A stretch of DNA of 64,000 nucleotides from Sinotaia quadrata (Eukaryota; Mollusca; Gastropoda; Architaenioglossa; Viviparidae), in contig CM054184.1 of assembly GCA_028829895.1 (NCBI GenBank), forward strand, positions 26,863,201-26,927,200. The letters are read 5' to 3'. Both the position numbers and the translations under genes were made by a program. This document shows positions 49,853-59,700 of this stretch, in pieces (the stretch's first letter is position 1; each line of letters opens with the position of its first letter). The notes beneath the pieces are model-generated. The model was not told where the DNA came from, ran no database searches, and saw only the letters and a list, made by a program, of their open reading frames with translations.

Positions 49853-50655
49853 ATGTGTAATTAATAAAAAGGAAATGAAAATATACACGCACACTCGCAA
49901 ACATACATGTATATATGTTTATATGTATGTGTATGTGTTTGTATCTGTGTGTTTCTGATGTACAGACAAACAAATATACTCTCGCAAGAAAGAGAAGAGA
50001 CAGAAGACTGATATTTAGAAGATATTTTGTAAGAAAGCACTGCCTTTTAGACATTAGGCGGTTCAATTAAAACACAAAAGATATTTTTCTTTAAGATTTC
50101 GAGATGTGGCAGACCACAACACTATTAACAAATGAATCCCTGCCTGCCCACATGACGATAATCCGCCCGTTTGAATAAGAGTCACGTTTAGCTGTGACAA
50201 ACACACTTGTACTGATGTAGAGTTTAACAATCTGCCTTTGAAGCAATTGTTAAATAATAATTGAATTATTTTTTTAAAAATCATTAACTGCTTGACAAGT
50301 ATTCGCAGAAGGTTTAAGGGACCCTTAAGCACACAAAATATAAATAAAAAGAAAATCCCCTAACTAAAAATGAATAGTAAGGGAAGTAATTGATGTATTA
50401 AGAAAGAAATGTATTATCTGAAACATAATGCGTCTGTTAATGAAAATGTCAAATGAAAATGTCAAATGCATGAAAACTGGAATGTTTTCTTTGTGGTAAT
50501 TATTGATATTTACTTTTTCCTTATAAGTCTTACACCAGACTGTCGCTATTCTAAGCTAAACCCTCAAGAAAATGTACCTGTTGACCAGGATGAGACACAC
50601 CTTATATCTCTTTACGCGTGCGCGCGCACGCATGCTCATATTACTCAATAATAAC
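49851..50655. other. Single-copy sequence, weak exon-like stretch
   Basis: Minus strand near 50200-50090 has an acceptor-like gtttgtcacag and the frame KRDSYSNGRIIVMWAGRDSF before a stop; no donor or family match. A cgcgtgcgcgcgcacgc palindromic Z-DNA-like tract lies at about 50615-50631. Confidence 0.35.
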
Positions 50656-51055
50656 AGTATATTGGTTAACTCCTTTCATATCTTGCTAAGAAATACGTTC
50701 GTTTGATTAAGATGGTATATTGGTTAATTCCTTATTATATCTTGGTACGAAATATGTTCGTTTGATTAAAATGGTATCTTGGTTAATTTACTGATATGTA
50801 GCGTGTCTTAGCAAATAGCAAAATATATAAGTGTATTTTAGTTTAGCAATTTACTGATAGGTAACGTATCTTAACAAATAGCAAAATATATAAGTGTATT
50901 TTAGTTTAGCAATTTACTGATAGGTAACGTATCTTAACAAATAGCAAAATGTATAAGTGTATTTTAGTTTAGCAATTTACTGATAGGTAACGTATCTTAA
51001 CAAATAGCAAAATGTATAAGTGTATTTTAGTTTAGCAATTTACTGATATGTAACA
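50655..51055. repeat. Two minisatellites (about 65 and 63 bp)
   Basis: 50655-50790: two units with atattggttaattcctt. 50795-51050: four units with caatttactgataggtaacg and taagtgtattttagtttagc. Confidence 0.92.
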
Positions 51056-51089
51056 TGTGCACTAAACCACTTATAAGTGCCAGTACAGA

Positions 51090-51540
51090 CGTCCGACAAT
51101 GATTATATTATTTAACGGGTGCCTGGTTTATATTGTGAGGAATTTTGACTCGTTCGCCTCCCCCTAGATGCTAAATGCGACATAAAGATAACAAATAATA
51201 ACAATTACGTAACACAAATGCTAACTTACAACAGGACACTACAGTTCACTTTATAAGTAACAATACACGAACACTACACAAAAGAAACATTTCAAAGACG
51301 ACTTCCTAGACAGGACCTACAACGACTGTCCTGTTTTCATTGTCCAAGTTTCTACTTCATTTACAAGCGTTTTAGGAAGTTGGACTAGAGTTCTCTCCCT
51401 TAATGAATACTCAGCTTGAACTTGTGCTAGCTTGATTACACTCAGCTTTTTGCGGTTAGATGCTGGTTCAGATGCGCACGCTTGAAGGCATTATTTCACT
51501 TCGACTTATGACTGCATGCAGACAATAATAACCTGCTGCG
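51090..51540 (-). pseudogene. Possible retroelement remnant with C-terminal coding stretch
   Basis: Minus strand carries an open stretch of about 55 codons with ASNRKKLSVIKLAQVQAEYS and then LRERTLVQLPKTLVNEVETW, ending in TAG at about 51325. Further downstream on the same strand is a purine run (ctagggggaggcgaacgag, about 51150-51170), an arrangement like the 3' end of a gag-pol frame followed by a polypurine tract. No conserved domain was identified. Confidence 0.3.
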
Positions 51541-51785
51541 ATTATAAGTGTTGTCTTATGAAAACAGTAATTACTCAGGTATGACTGCAGTAATTGTTGT
51601 CTTATGAGAACAGTAATTACTCAGGTATGACTGCAGTAATTGTTGTCTTATGAGAACAGTAATTGCTCAGGTATGACTGCAGTAATTGTTGTCTTATGAG
51701 AACAGTAATTACTCAGGTATGACTGCAGTAATTGTTGTCTTATGAGAACAGTAATTACTCAGGTATGACTGCAGTAAGTGCTAAC
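51540..51785. repeat. 46-bp minisatellite, 5 copies
   Basis: Unit contains ttgttgtcttatgagaacag and taattactcaggtatgactg. Confidence 0.93.
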
Positions 51786-51837
51786 GTATGAGAATATTGG
51801 TTTGCTGACATGGTGGACGTTGGGAACATTTACCAGT

Positions 51838-52095
51838 TTAAGCGCTAGTGATAATAGCGATGTGGTAATAGCGTACTAGTGATAATAGCGATGTGGTAAT
51901 AGCGTACTAGTGATAATAGCGATGTGGTAATAGCGTACTAGTGATAATAGCGATGTGGTAATAGCGTACTAGTGATAATAGCGATGTGGTAATAGCGCAC
52001 TAGTGATAATAGCGATGTGGTAATAGCGCATTAGTGATAATAGCGATGTGGTAATAGCGCATTAATGATAATAGCGATATGGGAATAGCGAAGTG
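51838..52095. repeat. 31-bp minisatellite, 8 copies
   Basis: Unit contains tagtgataatagcgatgtgg and taatagcgtac. Confidence 0.94.
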
Positions 52096-52338
52096 TTTAT
52101 GATGTTTATGATGAATGTTGAAAGCTGTGGCATGATGACGCTATAAACACTAGATGACTGGACAATAGAGATCAGTTATTAAGACAACAACTACACCAAA
52201 GATACAGATAACACTGGAAAATATTTCGAAATCATATTCTAGTCTTATGCATATGTCTTTTATAAATACATATTCTAATCATAATAATTTATATAGACTT
52301 TTATAAATAAAAGTCTAGTTCTATGTTTATATGGAAGT

Positions 52339-52340
<2 letters not shown>

Positions 52341-52397
<57 letters not shown>

Positions 52398-52413
52398 ATA
52401 TATATATATATAA
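52341..52413. repeat. (CT)n(TA)n microsatellite
   Basis: About 27 CT units followed by a short (TA)n. Confidence 0.97.
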
Positions 52414-52689
52414 AACATAACTTCTTATATTAAATCTGAATAATTATATGAAATTTAAATTTCCTTTATGTAATCTCGTTATGTAAAGCCATTTATTTAC
52501 TTTATCATGATCATCGTTATTGTTATGGTCTTGAGATAATGAAAATAGGTTTGATGAAAAACCAAGTGACATATACTTCGAGAAAAAATCTCAGAAATAT
52601 TTAAGCTCGAAATTTATCATGGGAGATAAACATTTCTGCACATTTTGTAACGAATTACCTCCCGTAGCTCGTAAAGTGTTGTCTAGGTC

Positions 52690-53482
52690 CAGTGGTGCCT
52701 GGATATAACGCTGACCTTGGGGTCCCAAAAATTCGACCAAATTGTACGTGAAGGCGCGTTTTAACGAGGGATCCTTTCTTTCACGTATGAACAACCCGTG
52801 TCCACGGCGGCTACTGCTTATCAATGTTCAGTGTACACAGTCCTTGAACGAATTCTATAATTAATGTACAGTGTACAACAAATGAGCATATAAATGGAAA
52901 CAGCTGTCAGTTTTATTGCTAGCGCATACCAGACTCATTTAAAAAAGAATCACTTATTTAAACGTTACAGTCGGAAGGGGGTGGGGTGAACAAAATGAAC
53001 CCGATTTTCTCTTGACCGCCTTAGTCGCAGTCAACTCTAACTACAGTTTTAATTGTACAAAGAAACATCTTCAAAGAATATTACCGCGGCCAGAGATAAA
53101 AAGGTTGTCCACCGGCCCGTCTTTTCTCTCAACAGCCCCAGCCAACAGTCAACAGCATCCACGTTTTGTATATTACAAATGTACAAAGTATATGTGAAGG
53201 AAACAAAAATGTCTGTCAACTCAGTTTAGTCAGTGGTATGATGTGTTTGAAGTTTTTCTAATCAATAGTGATCATTGTGAAGTTTACATGTACAATGTAA
53301 AGAAGTTAGGGTAAAACTTTTGCAAATCGAGCCAGTTGATTTGATTACAGTGCTGTTAACTAAGCACATGTAATTTGAAGAGGCTGGAGGTAAAAAAAAA
53401 AAAATAGTGGTGGGGTCAACAGGCTGTCCGCGTTGTATGCGGGTCCGCGATATATCTAGGCGCGTACTAACGAGACACAGTG
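52690..53482. mobile_element. Possible non-autonomous pogo/Tigger-like DNA element
   Basis: Left end cagtggtgcctggatataac followed by gctgacc; right end, reversed, cactgtgtctcg then cgcctagatatatcgcggacc. The inner blocks (gcctggatataacgctgacc vs gcctagatatatcgcggacc) form an imperfect inverted repeat, and the cagtgg...atataacg style recalls pogo/Tigger ends. No transposase; the TA target duplication is not convincing. Confidence 0.3.
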
Positions 53483-53813
53483 TACTTTCAACATTTTAAA
53501 ATTAAAAGTAAATTGTTACACACTTGAAAGTAATTAATAAATGAAAACTCACAAAATAAACAGCAAAATAATAAGAACGTAATAAAGAAACGAACAAAGA
53601 AAATATTGATGAAAAGGCGTTGTTTCTAGAAAATCAGTAGTTCTCTGTGCTAGGATGTGAGAAAGTAGTCTAGACATGTTAAGAAAATTGTGGGATACTG
53701 CATATTCCAACAAGAAAATATTCAAACTATTTTTCTATATGGACGCAACTCCGACTTCAAAGATCACCATTCATTGTTTTCTTTCTTATATAGATCTCCG
53801 ACTTGAAATATCG

Positions 53814-53840
53814 ATTATTATTATTATTATTATTATTAAA
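53814..53840. repeat. (ATT)n microsatellite
   Basis: Trinucleotide tract; a second one is at 54328-54352. Confidence 0.93.
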
Positions 53841-53867
53841 CTTTAAGCATATTACTGTATTTAGCCT

Positions 53868-53925
53868 AGCATTCAGAAGATCTTGGATTCAAATCCAACC
53901 TTAGAGGTTGTGATTAATCTTGCTC
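53868..53925 (+). repeat. Possible tRNA-derived fragment (SINE-like)
   Basis: tcttggattcaaatccaacc resembles a polymerase III B box/T-loop, preceded by a tagcctagcattcagaag stretch. No A box of the right spacing was verified. Confidence 0.2.
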
Positions 53926-54596
53926 AACTCGCTCACACTTCCCTCATGAATGTTCGTCTTAGACGCCATGATACTTAGAACTCTTTCAACACGTAACAAA
54001 AATAAAAACCTTTATCGATATTAATTACTTACATTAAACTCACGTGCAACATACGGAAAGTTTTCATACAAACAGCTTAAGGCATACAGAACATACAACA
54101 TAGTAATGACTCCCTATGCAAATTGGGAGTACAACAAATCATAAATTTACAAAATACAGCAGGAATAAAATGGTTTTTGAAATAAATACGGGAAAAGAAA
54201 AGATAGCTCTATTCATGTAGATAAGGAAGAGTTGTGAGAACCTCTCTGAAGACACTCTCTCTACCGTTGCTCATTATCTGCAAATAGCAGGCAGACGGAT
54301 TTGAGAAACCAATAAACATCGACAATTATTATTATTATTATTATTATTATAACGTATTTTAGGTGTGAAATACATTTAGTCTTATGATACATTTCGCTCT
54401 AAGTTAATGCGTGTCACCGTACAGGACGTCTTCCCTATACTTTAACACCTATTGAAACCAGAAAATTGTGCATCTTTCCATTCTTTGGTTTCCGTTTGAA
54501 AACATAAAACGAAATGGACTCCTTCTGGCTGTAATCTCTATTCAGCTCCAGAACTACAGCAGTTAAAACGCTTCAGTTCAGCCAGCATTGACATAG
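53926..54596. other. Left flank of the LTR element, no gene
   Basis: AT-rich single-copy sequence; cagccagcattgacatag immediately precedes the target duplication. Confidence 0.6.
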
Positions 54597-54601
54597 GCCA
54601 G
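54597..54601. repeat. Target-site duplication, left copy (GCCAG)
   Basis: Five bases immediately before the 5' LTR, identical to 62939-62943 immediately after the 3' LTR. A 5-bp duplication is usual for Ty3/gypsy integrases. Confidence 0.9.
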
Positions 54602-56148
54602 TGTCACAGTCTGATAAAATTGTCCGACTTCGTGACCCACTTGCCTTGTTTACTTCAAATTCGAATATTTGAAACCCTTGGCCCTTTGTTCAAAGCTTCC
54701 TTTTTCTAGGTGCTTCTAGAACAGGTCAAGATGTTATGTAACTTTAGGACCATTGTCCAGTTCTCGAACCAACCACATGCTTTGCGAACAGTCACGTGAT
54801 ACGCAATATACCTTTCTATATATGTACCCACACGCTTCCGCTCCCTCACTTCGAGCACATTTTAGCTAATTCCATCAGCTTACTCGGGTCGTGAGAGGCA
54901 GCCGGCGCCATAGAGAATCAAGGTACCCTTCGACTTCTCTCAAAGGTATCATTTTATTTAATAGTATTTGCCTATGTATTGTTTAAGTATGTATTTGTGC
55001 TATGTATTATATGATTTCCATATACACTTGAGCATGGTTCAGAGAAATAGCTGAAAACCTATATGTTACGGAATATAAATTTATTGTAACCATTTTTCCA
55101 TTTCTGTACTTTAATTTATATTGTTTTAATTCACTAAGAGCCAGAATGCTGCGCTCGATATGAATTCTTCATGTAATTCAATTATTGCGTGTAATTTTAA
55201 TTGTAAATTGTGAAGCGCTCTGTCGGTTTGAATTACCTCTTGTATGAACATTAATTTAACGTTGTATCTATTTTATTGCTTCATACGTCATGACTGTTAA
55301 ATGGAACACATGTGAGACGATTATATTTTTTCTAAAATCTAATTGTAAGCGACGCGAGGTCGAAACTCTTTGTTCAGCGCATTTAATTGAGCCATGCCTA
55401 GGTAGGACCTGTTAGGTTGAGAATTATATCCAAACACGTTGCATCCACAGGTCGGCTCATGGTTCATGCTCACCCATGCCTCACCTGCATTAGCTTATTG
55501 GTGTAAGCGTGTCGAAATCCACTCTGAGGGCCATGCTGCAAAAATTCCAGTTCCTAGCCACTAACAAAGGGACATCATTCCTTATGCACCACGTGTGTCG
55601 TTAAAGGGGGACTGAGGGAACGAATCAGCATGACTGAGTGTTGAGACCAAGGATACAAGAATAGAGCTAAGTGCAAAATCAAGTGTACAGATCTCAAAGG
55701 AACACTTTTCTGGCAATTTAGATTGACAAAAATCAGGCATAGGCGCGTAAAGACAGAGTGAAGACTATTCGCGTTGCATTCGATTTATTGTTAATTTGTT
55801 AAACTTTATTAAATCTTATTTTCTTTGTTAATACCTCTTAGTAGTTGATTTCTATGCACAATAGACCAATTAGATTAATTCTTAGATTTGAATGGGGGCG
55901 GATGAGCAGAAAGATTGATGACGAGTGCATATTAATTTAGAGGGATTTAACTGTTTTCAAATCTAGCTAAAAGTTCGCAGTTTATTAGTCTGTAAATTTG
56001 TCGTCTGAACTACAAGACGCACTTTTAATTAGTCAGATAATAAATTGAGCAACCAGTCTGCGTAGAATATGAGAGGAAGAATTAATTATATTTAAAGTCT
56101 TTTAATTATTCTAAGCAGGGTCTTTAAATAAATACTGGAAACGTAACA
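54602..56148 (+). repeat. 5' LTR, 1547 bp
   Basis: Starts TGTCACAGTC and ends ACGTAACA, with TGT...ACA short inverted ends. Line-by-line comparison with the copy 6790 bp downstream showed no difference. A TATA-like tatatatgt sits at about 54817-54825, followed within 40 bp by a pyrimidine-rich possible start region. AATAAA at 56127-56132 is only 16 bp from the LTR end. Promoter and polyA roles are inferred. Confidence 0.95.
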
Positions 56149-56767
56149 AGTGGGGGTCGTCGCGGGATTGATATGTATTAAATTGTAAATTGTAACATTT
56201 TTATACATAGGGCGCATCATAACCTAGAAACGAACGAACGAACAGAATTGCCAATTGTTCTTTTGATTTTTGTATCACTGATTTTCTTTGCTTTTGTTGT
56301 GACATGTGCATGTATTCTTTTGCAGAGTAGCGTGCATGTTAGTTAATGTTGATATATTTAAGCGTAGTTAAATATGTCATGTTAGCTATTGAATGATTTA
56401 TTTAGTATTGTGTTACTGAGTACTTCATTGTGAGGAGTCGAAGGTTATACCGCCAGCTAGGAGAGTTATCGGTAGTAACAGACTTCGGACTATTATATTT
56501 AGGGTGCTAGATATAATGTGTAATGTTGTATGGTAGGAGCCGTGACATTACGAAAGTCTTGGAACAGCGGACACTGTGACAAGCAGGTGAAACGTGTAAA
56601 GAGTTAACGCGTAATTTATTTCGGAAGGTGTTCTGAGTAAATTAAATAATTTTTGTAAGGTTGTAGCCTAAAAGTTATTTTCGGGATAAGCGGAGTTATC
56701 GCCGACGGTTAAAACACACAATTCACGAGATACATTCTTATTGTAGCCAGCGCGCTAAGACAGTAAA
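56149..56767 (+). other. Untranslated leader of the LTR element
   Basis: About 0.6 kb between 5' LTR and the gag-pol start. It holds the PBS and presumably packaging signals; no long reading frame. A cgaacgaacgaac direct repeat is at about 56231-56243. Confidence 0.7.
56151..56168 (+). other. Putative primer-binding site
   Basis: tgggggtcgtcgcgggat begins two bases after the 5' LTR with the expected TGG. It resembles the tRNA-Pro-type site of some retroviruses but needs an inserted and a deleted base for that match, so the primer tRNA is uncertain. Confidence 0.55.
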
Positions 56768-59700
56768 ATGGATCGCAAACAGGTTATCGAAGACCTGAAA
56801 GAAGCCGGTATCATGATAGGATACCAGGGTGACGAACTGACTAGCTACATCAAAACTGAGCTAGAGAAAGCGGAAAAAGCAGAAAAGGAGAGAGTAGAAA
56901 AAGCGGACAAAGAAAGGCAAGAGATAGAAAGAGAAGAACGTATTGCTAATCGCGAACTGAAGAAGTTAGAAGCTGAAAAACTAGCCGAAACTGAAGCTAA
57001 ACGCATCGCAGCTGACGCAGAAGCTAAAAGGTTAGAAGCTGAAAGATTAGCCGACATCGAAACAAAACGTATCGCAGCGGACACAGAAGCTAAACGCATC
57101 GCAGCAGACGCGGAAATAAAACGGTTAGAATGGGAAGTGAAGAAACTAGAAGTTACCAATCCAAACCGTGACCGCAGAAGCAGTGGTGATTCGCGTTCTA
57201 GCGATGGAAATAATCACAGTAGAATTGAAAATATCATTCCAAAGATAAATATGGTCCCATTTGATGAGAACAAAGATCAAATAGACGCGTATTTAAAAAC
57301 GTTTGAAAAGTTAGCCAGAGCAACAAACATTCCAGCGGAACATTGGGCGATAAATTTATCAGGGTTATTGCAGGGCAGTGCGAAAAACGAGTTCAATAAG
57401 CTTAGCGATTCTGAGTCAGATAATTACGACACAGTCAAGGCCGCATTATTGAAACGTTACAAACTCACAGCAGATACATACCGACGTAAGTTTAAACAGG
57501 CCACTAAAGCCAGTTCAGAGACGCACGCACAGTACATACGACGCGTAGCTGACTTGTTCCAAAGATGGATAGATCTAGCCGAAACTCCACAGACGTACGC
57601 AGGTCTTAGGGATGAAATGGTAAAAGACCATATTCTCGGGTCATACAAATCAGATCTACTGATTCACTTAGCAATAAGGGAAAAATCTACGCTAGAGGAG
57701 ATAGGCAACGCCGCCGATCGCTTTGATGACGCACATTCTCGATTCTCGAACGCACACGCGAACAACAAGTCTCGACCGAACGAACCGCAGACTCGAAAGG
57801 ATAAGAAAAATGACGGGAAGGCACCTAATGAGCGTGATGATAAAACATCTAAACCCGACACTAAAAACAAGTCCGACAAACAGAAAGATAAAAAGAATCT
57901 TGCATGTTACACTTGTGGTGATAGTGGCCATTTTTCACGAACATGTCCTGAAAAGAAAACAGCTAAAGTTTACGCAGTAGAAAGTCATACACCTAAAACA
58001 GAAAAGTCGAATCGAACACCAGTACAGGCAAACGGTCACGATACAATCGCTTTGCTTGATACAGGGTGTGAGCTAGACGCTATTGTAAATGCATCATTAG
58101 TTAACCGTACCGACTACACAGGGGAGACAATCTCTGTCACCTTTGCAAACGGCGAACAAGACATTTTACCAGTAGCTGAAGTCTCGATTGTTTCAGACTT
58201 TGTAGAAGGAACAGTCAAAGCGGCAGTTATGGAAAACTCACCGCATGACGTGATCCTTGGTTGCAAGTATGTTTTGCCGTGCAAAAAACAAACTTCAACT
58301 GAACCACCACTGGTTAACGCTGTAACCAGAGCAGCGAGTAGTAAAGACAAATCTGTAACTGCACCGATGTCTGCCGCACCAGCCGTAGATAAAGCAACAG
58401 TTAGCGAGATTAAAATATTACAAGCTGAGGACGAAACACTAGACAAGTTACGCAGACAAGCTGTACTTGTTAGTGACGTCAACACTGACGATTCGAATAA
58501 GAAAGCGTGCATTATTCTGAAAAAGGGTTTATTGTACCGCTATTCGAAAGTGGGAGACGAATTTCGGAAACAATTAGTCGTTCCACAAACCAAACGAAAT
58601 GACGTATTACGATTAGGTCATGAGAGTCTTTTTGGTGCACACATGGGTGTACAAAAAACAACTAGTCGTATTACAAGTGAGTTTTATTGGCCGGACATCA
58701 CTGCCGATATCCGTAGATTCGTGTTAAGTTGCGACACATGCCAGAGAACACAGTCTAAAAATTCAATCAGACCCGCACCGTTAGGAGAGCCTGAACTGAT
58801 CAGTGAACCCTACAAGCGCGTAGCATTGGATTTGATTGGGCCTATAATACCCACATCAACGAGAGGTAATCGATACGTGCTGACCACTATTGATTACGCA
58901 ACAAGATTCGCCGACGCAGTACCATTGAAAAATATTGATACTGAAACTGTCGCCGAAGCCCTTTTCGGTCTTTGGAGTCGTGTTGGAATTCCTACTGAAA
59001 TTTTGACGGATCAGGGGAGTCAATTCATAGGCAACGTAATGAAGGAAGTAAATCGTTTACTTTCCATCAAACATCTTACTTGCACACCATACCACCCCCA
59101 GGCAAATGGTCTGATTGAAAAATACAATGGGACATTAAAAACAGCACTTAAAAAGCTCGCCACAGATAAACCGAAAGACTGGGACAGATACATCCCTGCC
59201 CTACTATTTGCATATAGGGAGGTGCCACAATCTTCCACCGGGTTTTCACCATTTGAGCTACTTTACGGACGTACTGTACGCGGACCGATGATGATTTTGA
59301 AGGCACTTTGGACTGATGAAAAGACAGATGACGAAGTTAAAACAACTTACACATACGTCACTGACTTAAGAAACCGTCTTGAAACTATAGGCAAGATAGC
59401 ACGGGAAAACCTGACAATAGCTCAGTCTAGACAGGCAGAATATTACAATAAGCACACCAAACCTAGAGAATTTGAAGTTAACGACAAAGTGTTACTGTTG
59501 CTTCCTGAAGCACATAACAAACTTCAGATGAAATGGAAGGGGCCCTTTGTAGTTACCGCCAAGCTAGGGGGACTGAACTATAAGGTGCAGACAGGAAAGA
59601 GAGAGAAAATCTTTCATGTTAACCTACTCAAAAAGTACATAAGCCGTGAGGATCAAACCACTCAAGCTGATTTTGTCGTAGCGACGATAGTTACAGAAGA

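Noticed and set aside
50063..50332. Minus-strand frame considered as an ADAM prodomain exon
   Set aside because: No acceptable donor, no phase-consistent link to 46455 and no prodomain motif such as a cysteine switch or furin site.
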